A stretch of DNA of 64,000 nucleotides from Phellopilus nigrolimitatus (GCA_021029095.1 JAJOHG010000016.1:372001-436000); one strand, 5' to 3'; numbered from the stretch's first letter, positions 47,904-59,963 are shown. Notes: generated from the sequence alone by a model not told the origin. Translations and numbers: made by a program.

Positions 47904-49451
47904 AGCGAGTGGGAACTGATGGGTCGGAAGACGTTCGTGTGTCACGTTTCGCGCCGCGTCTAAAGTAAAAAGTTGCTCTATTGCCGACGTTCCCACGCTT
48001 CCTTCGCTTACCTCATCCGCACACACTGCAGAGCACTGCTCGGAGACCTTTTCATTTGCAGCCGTCGATGCCGACGTTGTTCATCAGTGCGCCAATCTTC
48101 GCCTGCCGTGCAACGAGATCAACGTGAGGACAGAGCTAAGAAAAACTTTGCCCACCATCACATCGATCGCTATTAAAACGACATCGGATGAACGTGTGTG
48201 CCATGCAACCACACGCAGAGTAAGCAGGAAAGGATTCTCTTGACTTGTCTTCACACATGTGTGAAGAAAAGTCAGGGGGATCTTGGCGAACAGTTCAGCT
48301 GTCGACAATATCCTCTGGCTCTAGCGGAATTGCGCGATATATTGCTTCCGGATGAGCTATGAAACGCGCCGAAAATAAAACACGCTCTCCCGTCATGCCG
48401 AGCGTCGAGATCCGCATTTGGAGACACTAATAGACAGCAAATTTGCAAGATCAGTCGCAGAACCGGTTAGGAATGCCGCGAGAAAGCCATAAGTATACGT
48501 ACGTGCTTTGACGTCTTCGAGAGCTTCAGTTGTGCACTGGGGAAGTTTTCTGAAGCACGCAGTCCGGGCTGGCCGGAGCGCGTGTCTTCGGGAAAGACGC
48601 ACCAAGCACGCTTCATCAGGTAAACGTCGGCAAGGTTGCATGCTCGTTGAGAGCATTGATACTGTTCGTAAACCTTGGATAAGTTCACTGTTACGATCGC
48701 GATTTAGATAAGCAAATAAAAAAGGCGAGTTGCAGGGCGCCTACCTACAGATGAGTCACTGATACATGTCGTGCATCAATGCTGCATTCGCAGAGCCGAA
48801 GCCACCGACCGTTGCTTTGCATCCGCTACCAATAGACGGAAGTGGTTAATCTTTCGCAGACCGAGATTATACAATCAGATGGCTCACAAATCACCAAGCC
48901 GTCGAATATCAGCGAAGCTGCTATGCGCATCGCCTCCGCCAGATACTCCTCCGAAAGCACGTTTTTCTAAAGATACGCAGCCGCGTGTCCTTTCTTCTCG
49001 CGTTCTATTGCGACGCGACGCGGTGTGACATGTCGTGTATGCACCTTTGTCACGACTCTTCGACCTGTTTTTGGCTTGCAAACAGCTCGGGGCAATGATG
49101 AGAAGTTGACTGAGAGGTTGAATCTGTCGAGAGTGGTTGTGCAGGGAAAATGTAGAAGAGGGCATCGTCGATGTTCGGGACGACTTGCGGTGCTGAGGTG
49201 CGGGCTGAGGTTTGAGCAGTGCAGCTCGTTGAACCTTATTCCAGATTAGGAATCACGCATATACATGTATGTACAGATGGGTCAGAAACATCTTCCCCCC
49301 CTCGGTTCCCGCCTGCGTAGCAAAGGCTGCCGCATCGTCGAGGTCCGTCGCTCACCATTACCGGTATGCTGCCAGCTCAACACATCCAAAAAGTAGTTAG
49401 CAAGTACGTATTGTATGGTTATAATATGCATCTAAAGCAAAGATTATGCGC
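47904..49451. other. No supportable gene
   Basis: Short ORFs on both strands. One at 48393-48656 (minus) contains the coding-like segment TEALEDVKARTYTYG, but no consistent gene model could be built. No RNA gene seen. Confidence 0.35.
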
Positions 49452-50066
49452 AGGTCTTTCGCAACCAATCCGAGGTGCGATTTTCCCCGCTTGAAAACGA
49501 ACGTTCCTTGGAATGATGATAAGCGAGTGGCGTGTGAAGTACTGACTAACGCATAGCCGAGGAGATGGCCGCCTCGGCATGATGGCTAGCAAGCTTGTCA
49601 CGCATCGAGTCTAGCCTACCGTGGGTATCGATCGACGCTGCCTAAAAAGGAGAAAACGAGTCTGGTTTTTCTAGTTTTAGCGGAGCCGATCGCTTACATA
49701 GCATATTTTATACATCAACAGCATATTTGCCTTTCCTTCATTAAATTATAGCATGACACTATATTAACTTTGAGCATGAGTAAATGGTAAGAAAAGCCTG
49801 CTTTAGTTTTTGCAGCTCCTGGAGGACACGACGGCAGCAGCAGTCGCAATGCATAGCAAGGCTTATTTTTTATGGTAGGTGTTACGTTGTGTTACGCTGT
49901 GCTATGAGCTGAAGGTGGCGAATTTTCTATGATTATTAATGCAACCTATTTTAGGTTATGCCGAGATATCGAAGCCCGGCACAGGGCCTGCTAAGCGAGC
50001 AGGAATGTTTGATCCAAGCGCAGCTTCGGGTTGATATTTGCCCCTCGGATTGGTTGCGAAAGACCT
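49452..50066. repeat. 615-bp TIR element (MITE-like)
   Basis: A perfect 24-bp inverted repeat at 49452-49475 (starting AGGTCTTTCGCAACC) and 50043-50066; similarity continues imperfectly inward. The interior is AT-rich and non-coding. No clear target-site duplication, so the superfamily is unknown. Confidence 0.7.
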
Positions 50067-50635
50067 CTAATATCTTTGTGTCAACAAAGCGGACGGGACT
50101 GCCTTCTTTTTTTTAGGGGGGGGGAGGGGTGAAGACTTTTTTGACCTATCTGTATGGTCTCGACGCTACGCGTCCGTACTCAATGAGAAATTTACTCGTG
50201 TTATTCATGTAAAGGGGAAAAACAAATTACAATGGTTTTATGTCAGAAGAAAAGGGGCGAAATTTGCTGCACGCAGGGAATATGTTTTATTATGTTATGG
50301 TTACATGTACAAATGCAAGTAAATATTCTGCTATCCAAACATTTGACAGGGCGCTGCGATCGCACATCAGTAGAGAACAACCACACGATGATTCGTAGTC
50401 GGCATAATGGACACCGTTAGGCCTCCACTCCGTTGTTTCTGCAAACGCATCCTTCAGATTTGTTCGTCAAACTTGGATCTGCAACAGACTGTAAGCCAAG
50501 ATTCAGGGGCCGAAAAGACCTTCCAGTCCTGCTAAGTTGCGATCCACACGCACAATGCATGATAATTTCAAAATGAGATTAATAATAAGTATATCAAAAC
50601 TAAGCGGTGAATTTCGGTGCCAAAGGGCAGCCCCA
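50067..50635. other. AT-rich intergenic stretch
   Basis: Contains a homopolymer-rich segment (T then G runs near 50111-50128) and one 62-aa ORF of no recognisable family. Nothing else seen. Confidence 0.4.
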
Positions 50636-51897
50636 TCACTCCCTCAGTAGTCGGGCAAAGCAGCATCCCGCACCGTATGGAGTGTATTGAGGCACAGGTC
50701 CCATGTCAAGACATCGCAACATGCGAGATGAAATGATCAAAGCGACCTGAGTCCATGGCGAGGTGCGGGGATGAACTTGATCAAGCGCTGAGAGGGCTGG
50801 CTGTATGCATTGAAGAGCCTCCATTAAAGCTCGCCTTTGGCGAAGAAGGCGTTGGAAGTGAACATAACGACAGAGAACACGAAGAAGTTCGGATGTGCAC
50901 GAATTTCGTAGAGCGAAAAGGAACCGCCTACATCTTCAAGAAATACAGAATCTTTGGGTACTCCTGCAGAACGAGCACGGCGCGCGTTATCAGGGACGAG
51001 GAAGTCAGCGAAAGCAGATTGACCGAAGATCGAACAATGCGGACGTACAGCATTAGAAAGTTGGAAAACCTGATGCGACGTCGATAATGGAATCACGATA
51101 CTGGATAGTAGAATCGAGCAAAGACGATCAGCTCATTCCGCAGAATACCATCGACGTAAAGAATGCCACTTTGGTAATTAGTACAGACCGCCGCCGCCGC
51201 CTGACGACCCGCGCACACAATAATAAAAGATGATGATAAACAGGCCCTGATAACTTGTTAAGATTGCTGGTTAAGCATCCAAGTCATCGTTGATTCTCCG
51301 GCGGTGACCCGAAGAAAAGGCGCATTTATGTGCCCATTTTGCCGTGAGTGCGGGACTTGCGATGCGATGCGATATGGAGCGGGGGGAGGAAGGAAAGCTC
51401 AAGTGCGAAACTTCAAAAGGGGATTCGGGGGCGATAATGGCAGCTGAGAGCGTTCGGAAGACGTGAACGAATCTGGTGGAATGCTGAACACGACGTGATA
51501 AACTCGGACTTGGACCTTTTATATGCACGACGTGTGGAGCATACATCTCCAGACAGCGTTCAGTGGGTGATGCTGCTCACTGCGAAGACGAATAATTGCG
51601 AAGGCAAAGATCGCCCGTAAAAAGAGGAGGTAAAACACCATTACGGAGGAAGGATCAGAGCCCATTGGTGTTGAAAAGAAAGAAGTGGGGAAATGAGTTG
51701 AACGGCGGCAGAAAGAGAGAGATTTCAAGTAGAAGCAATCTCGTACTTGAATCTTGAATGACTCGCAGGGGAGTCAATGCCAAGCCGCACTCGGTCAAAG
51801 CAAACACGAAGGCTTCATCAGAACGAAAAATAACAACTTGCCTGTTGAGATCGCGGCCGCGAGTGAGCACGAGCGTATCGGCGAGGTCTATAACCAT
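50636..51897 (-). pseudogene. Possible remnants of a multi-pass membrane protein gene
   Basis: Several minus-strand frames look like hydrophobic pieces of one protein: VMVFYLLFLRAIFAFAIIRL at about 51570-51630, FFVFSVVMFTSNAFFA near 50840-50890, and a final segment QVALIISSRMLRCLD ending at the stop at 50636. The order recalls agaricomycete proteins with seven membrane segments, but I could not connect the pieces with plausible introns. A TATAAAAGG on the minus strand at about 51517-51525 lies inside. It may be degraded, or intron-rich in a way I cannot resolve. Confidence 0.25.
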
Positions 51898-52509
51898 GTT
51901 GTACTCGCCTGATCACCACATCGCGAGGAGGCGTTGTGAAGCCGCAATCGATCGATCGCGCGCACGCCGCTGGTGACCCGCACCAACATCGACATGTGTA
52001 ATCATGCATCTTATACTAGACAAGTGACTGCGGCCAGTGCCAGCAACCGAATGCAGGTATCCAGCGACACTGTCGGTGCGGGGATCGAGCTACGCACAAC
52101 GGGGTGCGAGCGATGCATGCGTAGATCAAGAGTCGTCGAGGTGTGTGCAAGTCCGGTCCTTATCTGAGAAGTGATCATGGGAGGCTTCTGAGCCAACCCG
52201 GAAATCAAAAGAATGCAGTCTTGCGGAAGTCGGTCTGTACACATGTTTTTAAAGCCGCATGTATCCGCCTTGTTTGATTTCCATTTTGCGGGGTACTAGA
52301 TTCTGCCTCATAGCCTCACTACCAGGGTATACAATCGTTTCCATACCGAGAATAAACGAGAATAAAAAACAAATTAATTAAGTATATGTCATCTATATAC
52401 CCGCGTAAGAGGACGATGTCGGCCAGCAGAAGGCTATCAGCAAACGGAAGAAAAAACAAAGACAGTGTGAACTTACAGGTCTATACCCAGTTTTCCAACG
52501 TGCCGCGTG
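51898..52509. other. Intergenic, 0.6 kb
   Basis: Downstream of the K+ channel gene and upstream of the membrane-protein remnants. Only short ORFs; no repeat seen. Confidence 0.4.
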
Positions 52510-54229
52510 TTATAACGCCCCTCCTGGTCCAGAGCTCGCGCGCCCCTTCCCCTTCTCATTTGCCACCCGCCGCGAGTTCGGGGACACCACCGAGGGCGTC
52601 CCCGACGTGGACACAGACTCGTCCGAGTCCCACAGCACCGCGTTCCCGTTCGGCGTCTTCGGCGAGCGCAGGTTGATCCGGGGAGCCGCGAGCACGTCTG
52701 CAGCATTTCTATTTCTAGACGTTGACGTTGCTGTCGAGAAGGCGTTAGAAGTAGAGTGGCCGCCAGAGGTGCGCTCGGCGGCGGCGAGTAGCCGCCGGAG
52801 CATTTGCCCCTGTGAGTCGAGTGCGCCCTGCAGGTCGACGATCTGCCGGCTGAGCGCGGCTGCGGAGGGCTCATCCTATAATACAGGAAGATACTCATTT
52901 AGATATGAGATCATAATTGCATAAACTAAGCACGCACGAGGTCGAAGTCTTTCCGGCGCTCGCGCATCTCTTCCTGCTTCAGAATTCAAGTAAGTAAGCA
53001 GAAGAGCGCAGAATAGAGGAATAGACACACGCCGCCGCCAACCTCTGTGTGTCCGCTCATGCGATCCCAGACGACGCTGAATTCGCGGCCGAGCACGAAG
53101 CTCGGGAGCGCGATGAGCAGCAGGCCGCACACGAGCAACGGCACGGTGAGGAGCCGCCCGAGAAAGGAGCGCGGGGTGATTTCGCCGTAGCCGACCGTTG
53201 TGATCGCTGTTAAATTCGGTCTGGACTCAGCAAATTGATTTATAGATAGAAATAATCACGTACTGACGAGGACAAACCAGGCGGCTGCTGGAATTGACTG
53301 GTTGGGCCAGTTAGCACTAGAGGGGAGCAATGGAGAACTGGCTCACCGAGAACTGGCTCGGCTCTCCGTCTGCATCGATGAAAGTCTCGAGAATAGAATC
53401 CCATGTTCCACGTTCCGCGAAATACCTAGACGTAATGAATTCAGGCATTGCGGGTACAACCAATCGGGTGAACGAACAATATCGTGCTGAAGATGACGAG
53501 GAACATGAGGAGGAAGAAGCCGAGAGCGAGGAGGGCATGCTGGGAGCGCTTGACGGAGATGATCATAACTTCGATGGTAAGCGTGATGGTGTTGTTTGAG
53601 CGAAAGGCGCGGAAGACGCGCAGGAGGCGGAAGGTGCGGAGGATGGAGAAGCGGAACATGACCGACGTATCCACACCAATGAGTAGCTCGATGTAGTACG
53701 GTACGATAGCGAGAAGGTCAATGATTCCGAAAAAGGCTGTACAAGTCTCATCGGTGAGGAAGAGGAAGTGGAAGAGGAAGAACGGAAGCGACGCACACAA
53801 CGACCATCCCATGAATAGCTTCAGCGAAGAACTCCACGCCAGCGCGCGCGCAATATATTCCACAGTGAAAAGCACAACAAGGCTCGTCTCGATACCGAAC
53901 CACACACTCGGGGAGGTTGAATGGAACGCGGGGATTGTCTCAAGCACGGTGACGACCGCAGAGACAAGGATGAGCAACGTGATGGCGACATGTATGATGA
54001 AGGCGGCGAGCGACGCGTTCGGGTGCTCGAGCAGCTCGTGCAGGTTGCGTTTCCAGGCTGGATGGATCGCGCGCAGGTCCACGGCAAGGTCGTTCGGGTC
54101 GAAGGAGGAGGTCGCGTGCGGGAAGAAGTTGAATGTCTGCAGCTCGACCTCGAGCTCCCGATTTTGCTCGCCCTCGCTGCCGCCCCCGCCGCCGCCACCG
54201 TGCGCTGACGACCCGGGTTGGTACATCAC
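52510..54229 (-). CDS. Voltage-gated potassium channel (Kv-like)
   Basis: Seven exons fit in phase: 54229-53797, 53736-53478, 53425-53347, 53297-53264, 53206-53043, 52973-52938 and 52875-52510, giving 456 aa. It has the six-segment plus pore plan: S1 (AAFIIHVAITLLILVSAVV), S2 (TSLVVLFTVEYIARAL), S3 (FFGIIDLLAIVPYYIEL), and S4 with regularly spaced Arg (FSILRTFRLLRVFRAFR). S5 (HALLALGFFLLMFLVIFS) follows, then a pore with the K+ filter TTVGYGE (about residue 277) and S6 (LLTVPLLVCGLLLIALP). A C-terminal helix and a Ser-rich tail follow. The GYG filter marks it as K+-selective. Intron 1 (60 bp, 53737-53796) keeps the frame, so retention is possible; it would alter the S2-S3 linker. It probably acts in the plasma membrane. 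Confidence 0.9.
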
Positions 54230-54686
54230 GCGCAGTGTCTTCTACGTCGTTCCTTCAGCGTGGTCTATGTTATTGGATATGAGTCGGGGGAAAAAAAGCA
54301 GTACGGACAGTGCGGACAGGTCATGGAGAATGCCAGTTTCGGCGCCCGCAAGCGATATGCGACGCGCGGAGACCACGTGAGCTTTATTTGGAAGTTTCTC
54401 CAAATCTCGCCTTACAGGCTTATACTCTTGACGAACATAGCGGATATTTAGCATAACGCGCTCCCAGGCTCACGCTGTAAACACTTCGGATCAGTGGTCA
54501 GCTCAAGATGCAGGCATACGGGCTTTCATTTCGTTGACACTCAGGTCACCAAAATTTCTGTTTACGGCGAGAATTCTCCGAAGGAAACATCCAGGTAAGT
54601 ACCAACCTCTGCTATGATCTATCAAATGTAATTGGTTGGTATCTTTAGCGTTCTGCTCAAGAGGTTTCTTACCTTGAACTCCCGCC
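54230..54686. other. Shared upstream region of divergent genes
   Basis: 457 bp between the start codons of the K+ channel gene (minus) and the dienelactone hydrolase gene (plus), so it should hold both promoters. I cannot pick a clear TATA box for either. Confidence 0.45.
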
Positions 54687-56145
54687 ATGACGGTCAATGT
54701 ACTTGCGCAAGCTCCGGGCGACGACTGCTGCAAAGGCGTGAAGCACACTGGCGAGCCTAAGGGAACGATCGAAAAGATTGGCGGCCTCGACACATACATC
54801 GCAACTCCTCCATATCTTGCTGCAGGACAGCCTGCGAAGGGTGTTATCCTATTCTACGCCGACAATTTCGGCCCTCTGTTCATCAACAACAAGCTCATTC
54901 AAGACTATTTCGCCGATCAGGGTGGGTGCTTAGCCAGCTCAATCGCGATCTTGAGATTTTTCACCCTGAACTGGGACAATTGTGGCTGACTTCGGGATAC
55001 ACAGGTTTCATCGTCGTTGGTATCGATTACTTCTTGGGCGATCCCATAGAGACTCATCTCAATGAAGCTGGTTTCGATTGGCCGGCATGGCTGTCGAAAA
55101 GTGAATCTCAGTCGCGGGAGTACGAACCTAAGTGGTATGAAGCGATTAAGAAAAGATTCGGTAAGTCAACTCATATTCTCGAGCTCTTCCCCCCTTTTTT
55201 TCCCGCGAAGCTCTTATCCGAGCCCACTTTCTTCTTCTACCTTTCTATCTTATATGACGGCGCTGAACATTGATATCTTACATTGGAACTTAGGGCAGGA
55301 AACTAAATATACCGCCATCGGTGACCATCGATTAGCAACATGTATAGTTGGACAAAAACATTGACTATCATATTCAGGCTACTGCTTTGGAGCTCCATTC
55401 GTCTGCGAAGCTGGTGCTTCCGGTAAGATGGTCGCAGGTTCGTCTCCTACCATATGCCACGTGGTTTTACATATTTATTGAATCTTTTTGGGGTCTTCAC
55501 GACTTGTCTTATGAAGGCGCTGTTGCTCATCCAGGGTCCTTAGACGAGAGCCATTTCCGAAACATAAACGGTGCGCTATCTATATAGGTATGTTATACAG
55601 TCGAGGATGGAGCCTGATAACTATCGTGCCAATCGCAGTTCCTCTCCTATTATCATGTGCCGGTATGTATTGGTTAGCTGTGTTCTTTTTTTTTTTCGCA
55701 GTTCTTTTCCGTCGTACAAAAACCACCGAAGCATTGATGGTTTGCTCAGTCACTCTCAAACGAGCGCCAATCTTTTCACATACTTCGAATCGTATACACT
55801 TTAGAAACGCATGCTGATAGATTCGACAGAGGAAGACCACACATTTTCCACAGAGTTTCGCCGGCGCGCGGAGGGCATCCTAGTCGAAGACAAGAAGGTC
55901 TATCATTTACAAGTGTTTGGGGGCGTCAAGCATGGTTTTGCAGTCAGGGGAGATCCAAATGTTGAGAATGAGAGTGAGTCTGGGCCTGAGTTGTTGTTAC
56001 TATTTCTTCTCTTTCTCTTCTTTTTTGGACATACTTCAATCATTTCGATTCGAGCCTACCGGACTAATGAGATGCTCTTACAGGGTGGGCAAAGGAAGAA
56101 TGCGCGAGGACCACCGTCGAATGGTTCAAACGTTTTTCGAAGTAA
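54687..56145 (+). CDS. Dienelactone hydrolase family protein
   Basis: An alpha/beta hydrolase of the DLH family. The bacterial enzyme opens dienelactones from chlorocatechol breakdown; fungal members are mostly uncharacterised cytosolic hydrolases. Eight exons fit in phase: 54687-54921, 55005-55160, 55294-55320, 55378-55437, 55517-55570, 55639-55662, 55821-55973 and 56084-56145, giving 256 aa. Seen in order: DDCCKGVKHTGEPKG, YIATPP, GVILFYADNFGP, the nucleophile elbow GYCFG (Cys nucleophile, typical of DLH rather than Ser), AGAVAHPG, an acid-loop segment LLSCAEEDHTF, and the catalytic His in GGVKHGFAVRG. The very short exons (24 and 27 nt) are forced by phase and family sequence. Confidence 0.9.
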
Positions 56146-57101
56146 AGGGCGGGTGACATTAGGATCTAAACACCAAACAATGTTTTTGCGTTTCGTGTCA
56201 GCTCCTGAACTCTCATCATGGAATTCTCATATGAAATACTGTGCGTTTTGTGCCTCATTATGGATCATGTACAGTAAAAACTACCGAGATGTTGAAGAAT
56301 AGATCAACAAGTTGTGGAGACGTTGCGTTCCGAGGAACAGAGTGCATAAATTCCTACTCGACTTTAAGCTAGAAATTATGTGATGGCTATCAAAAGCAAA
56401 CAAGCTAGCAGTCACTATTTACGGTGTGTACGAGCGAACGATGAATCCTGCTGAACGGTCATTCCAAACATGACTGTATTCACTGCTGATTAAACCAATT
56501 CCGAGAACTTGAGGTAGTAGAGCTAAAACGCAGGCCTCATTGTCTTACTCAGACCCTTCGTGGACTATACAGCAGCGCTGGAAGCATATGATCACGGTGC
56601 TTGCTAATTCGTATACTATTTACTTGATAGTATAATAGTTAATTGGGAGCGATCTGGAGACCAGAAAGCAGTATAGTTATTCTACAAGTCCGTATGATGC
56701 GTGTATGTGACCACCGTATGTAAGCGTGATGACCTCTGGAAATAGAGAGAAGGAAAAGTGCAGGGAGCGGGAGGGAGTGTAGCATGAGATGCGATGGAAG
56801 AATAGGAACGATGATGATAAGAGCAAGAACAGACAACTGTATGGGCAACCGCGATGTGCTTATGTGAGATCCGTGAATGAATGAACGTGCAATTGCAGAT
56901 GAGGCAGAAGTGCAGGACGATGTGCAAATGATGAGATGAAGTCCGAGATCCGAGTGATGGAAATGATTGAGATAGAATGCAGTGTTGGATGGAGAGACTG
57001 ACGATGGAGACGAAGAAGAATTAGTTAAAATATAAACTAGGAGTAAATAGAAGAAATAGACGTGCGAGGAAGGAAAAAACCCCGCAAGGTCCGAGAACAC
57101 A
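56146..57101. other. Intergenic between convergent genes
   Basis: 3' regions of the dienelactone hydrolase gene (plus) and the Sel1-less Skt5 paralogue (minus). The 56650-57060 part is purine-rich on the plus strand. Minus-strand ORFs there are low-complexity and not believed. Confidence 0.4.
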
Positions 57102-58229
57102 TTACATAATAATGCAATCCTTAGCGTCCTTCTTCTCTGCCTGCGCCTCTGCCATTCCACGGCCCCGAATACCCATTTCCTCGAACGTCGCGTACCGCGG
57201 CGTCGTAGGTTGTGAGCCGGTACCCGAGGGTGACGGTGGCGCCGAAGCCCCTCCACGATGTGGGCGTCGCAGAGGCGGCGTGAGCCCGTCTGAAGGCGAG
57301 CCATGACCTGAGTCGGAGACTGCGCGCCGGCCTGAGATGCCTGTCCCGCCGCTCAGCGAGGGAGAGATGGGCCCGGAGTCTACAAGTGTGAAGCGCTGGC
57401 GCTCGGGAAACTGGACGCGTCCGGACGCGGCCGTCGGAGAAGCACTTGGACTGCCAGGCAAGCTGTGCATAGGAGAAAGCGACCCAGATCGGGCGGGTGC
57501 TTGAACGTGGGGCTGCTCGAAGTACGAGGTGGTGCGGAGAGAAGATTGGCGTGGAGAGTATGTGCGTTCCTGTAGTTGGTTCTGAGGAAATTGCTCTTGC
57601 GAGGGTGAGACGACAGCAGCACCTCTCTGGAAGTAGAGATAATTTTTGTTTAGGTGGAAGGATGAGAAAAGGGTGGTATTGCCAATTTGACACGTGAAAA
57701 GGGGCAAGATCGTTTCCGGTCAGCGTTTGGTGAAGGCTGGATGTCGTGAAGAGAAACTGACCTCCTCATACCACTCCGCCGAGCGAAGAGCCTCATCCTG
57801 CGTCCCAATGTCTTCCTCACGGTCAAGCTCCTTTGCAAGCTCGTCAGCCGTCAAGACCTGTGGTGCCTTCCGCGGCGTATCCCTAGATTCATCCATGGAC
57901 GAAGACGATGCGTAGTTCATGAAAGCCAACGCTTCGGTATGCGAAATTCCTTCCTGCGGCTCAACGGGACTTGGCGGTGCAGAGTGCTCTATCACACCGT
58001 GTAGACTCCTTACTCTTTTCAGCGGAATCTCGTTCAGCACTGTCGACGACGACGGCGACGCTGCGAGCTGCTCCTCCGACTCTACGAGCCTGTCGGAGGC
58101 GACGTGAGCTAGATAAAAATCGTCGACCTCTGAAGTGAATAGCCTCGGCAGGGTCGGGAGCGAGCACTTTTTCCCCTTGTTGCTGTTGTCTTGAGGGGCG
58201 CCGGGAGACGGAGACGTTGGAAGGACCAT
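57102..58229 (-). CDS. Skt5/Chs4 paralogue lacking the Sel1 repeats
   Basis: Two exons fit in phase: 58229-57762 and 57626-57102, giving 330 aa. The ends match the full-length protein at 45.2-47.9 kb: RVRSLHGVIEHS (RIQSMHGVIEHA there), an SPRQSSL segment, ERQRFTLVDSGP (DRPRYSLVDPG), RYATFEEMGIRG (YNTFADMGIQG), and a terminal CaaX box CIIM (CVIM). The whole Sel1 array (about 300 residues) is missing. Exon 1 ends EWYEE just before an intron, exactly where the full-length exon ends EWYEK after its last Sel1 repeat. The frame is open and the CaaX box is kept, so a membrane-anchored protein without the partner-binding repeats is expected. It could compete with the full-length protein; that is inference. 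Confidence 0.75.
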
Positions 58230-58896
58230 TGAAAAGAATACGGATTGCGTAATGTATCATAAGCTATGTTATGCCCAGTGTTCCCACGGCATGCTTGACG
58301 ACGGCCTGCCCTACCAATCGCTGTTTTCTCGAATCCCGAATTATTTGGCCTCCTTGCTTGTCTGCGTGAAGCTGGCGAGGTGATAATGATTGTTATCTTT
58401 GGACTGAAAGTTGCTCCTCTGCCTTCAAGGCACATATCCATATCCCATGTGTCGACTTGGCAAGATTACGACACAGCCGCCTTGAGTGGCACAGTTGATC
58501 GGTCGGGAGAGGAGAAAACGACGACGACGACGAGATTACCCTCCAGGCCTACGAAGAGATTGATGTCAATGGTTAGCAAGTTTGGAACTGCAATGGTCAA
58601 ACGTATACAAATTTAAGACTGAAAAGAAATTTGTGACTGTTTTTCTTTCCGCGATTGTGAATTATGGTGCATTGTGTCTTCTACTCGAACCTTTCGCAGA
58701 AACGTTAGTCTCATGCTTTAGTTTGTTATCATGATACGTCTGATCCATCCCAGTCTTGCAAAAGCCTTCTGTCGTTGCAAGCTTATCCCTATTGGAACGA
58801 GCTACACAAACTTGCACGAGCGATGGCCACATCAGTGAAAGACTAAGGAGTAGCAGTAACGGAAGACAAAAAGACTTTAAGAAGTAGTAAAATCAA
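58230..58896. other. Intergenic upstream of the Skt5 paralogue
   Basis: Holds the presumed promoter of the minus-strand gene. One plus-strand 78-aa ORF (58380-58616) has no recognisable motif. Nothing else seen. Confidence 0.4.
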
Positions 58897-59046
58897 TTAG
58901 CGGATGTAATAAGACGAGTGCGGATCTGCGCAATCGACTTGCTGCTTCCACCCAGACCTCGTATCGACCTGGAGGAAGTACGCGATCAGGTCATAGATGC
59001 TCTCGACGACGGAATTTTCGTCAAATCGAGCCTTATATTTCTGCAT
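58897..59046 (-). CDS. 49-aa ORF or terminal exon, unknown
   Basis: Reads MQKYKARFDENSVVESIYDL and continues to SSYYIR-stop. Its residue composition looks like real coding sequence rather than noise. A GCATGCAG overlaps the ATG and could be a splice acceptor, so this may be the last exon of a gene whose other exons I could not find upstream (59.05-59.5 kb). Not recognised. Confidence 0.3.
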   Translation of the reverse strand: MQKYKARFDENSVVESIYDLIAYFLQVDTRSGWKQQVDCADPHSSYYIR

Positions 59047-59519
59047 GCCCACAACGAGTCTACACGCTAAGCAGGGTTTGGAGGAGTGCGGTAAGCGCGA
59101 GAGCTACGCTTGAGCTTGGTGATCCATGGGATTGCAGAAATGAAAGGCGAGTGTGCTCACTCGCAATCATGGACTTCGCGTGAGATCAACTGTAGTGCAC
59201 ATTTCTGGATCACTCCGATCACGGCAAGCCGTGGTTTGATATGTCTCTTCCTTAACCTTATAGGGAGTTTATTCTCGAGGACCTATCTCAAAAGTCTGTT
59301 TTATGGGCGACGATGTGCGTGCTGAAGTGCATACACTCACCGACCGCACCAAACCAAATGCCAATAAACGGCTAACTCTACCGCTGAAAAGGGAGCATTC
59401 CATAAGTCAGCTTACGAATGAACGGGGATCGGGGGAAGCGTTTGCACGAAGTTAGGGAAGCCAAGGGGTGAGTCAGTGTTTATTTTATTTTACTTTATTT
59501 ATTTAATTACCCATTAGAT
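59047..59519. other. Intergenic before the tRNA gene
   Basis: No gene recognised. An ATTTATT-rich segment at about 59481-59510 lies directly upstream of the tRNA. Confidence 0.4.
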
Positions 59520-59613
59520 GGTCTAGTGGTCTAGCGGTTATGATATCTGTCTAACATGAAAGTTCTACATTTGGGTACACAGATGGTTCCTGGTTCGACC
59601 CCAGGCTAGATCA
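59520..59613 (+). tRNA. tRNA-Val(AAC) with a ~21-nt intron
   Basis: A full cloverleaf can be drawn. The acceptor stem is GGTCTAG/CTAGATC (one G-U pair) with discriminator A at 59613. The D arm is in GGTCTAGCGGTTATG. The anticodon stem is TCTGT/ACAGA, with anticodon AAC at 59553-59555. The T arm is CCTGG-TTCGACC-CCAGG. The extra bases after A37 (about 59557-59577) are an intron at the canonical position. The B box is at about 59592-59602. The D-arm sequence resembles eukaryotic tRNA-Val. Confidence 0.9.
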
Positions 59614-59633
59614 TAGAAGGGCATTGCCCTATC

Positions 59634-59640
59634 TTTTTTT
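59634..59640 (+). terminator. RNA polymerase III terminator of tRNA-Val
   Basis: A run of seven T, 21 bp past the mature 3' end of the tRNA, as polymerase III requires. Confidence 0.8.
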
Positions 59641-59963
59641 CCTCCTTCATTCTTTTGTTTTTACCTACAGCGAGCACCTATAATCCGGCACATGAAACTA
59701 ATCCTTCAGATTATTCACACTTCCCGAAAGTACGAACGAGGTTATGAAGTGTCCAGGGAATCTCTGTTGTGACATGGATTACAATCGAGAACAAAGTGCG
59801 CGTTTTACAACAAAACAATACTGAAACGTGTGATGCGCAGTACGAGGCTCCTTTTTAGATGCTCGAAAATGGAGGTAAAACTCGCATTCTTCAGTCAATC
59901 ATTTACTCCCCGCGATTCCTCCAGCGCCCCGACAATGATCGGGAATCAAGCCAGCTCTAGGAC

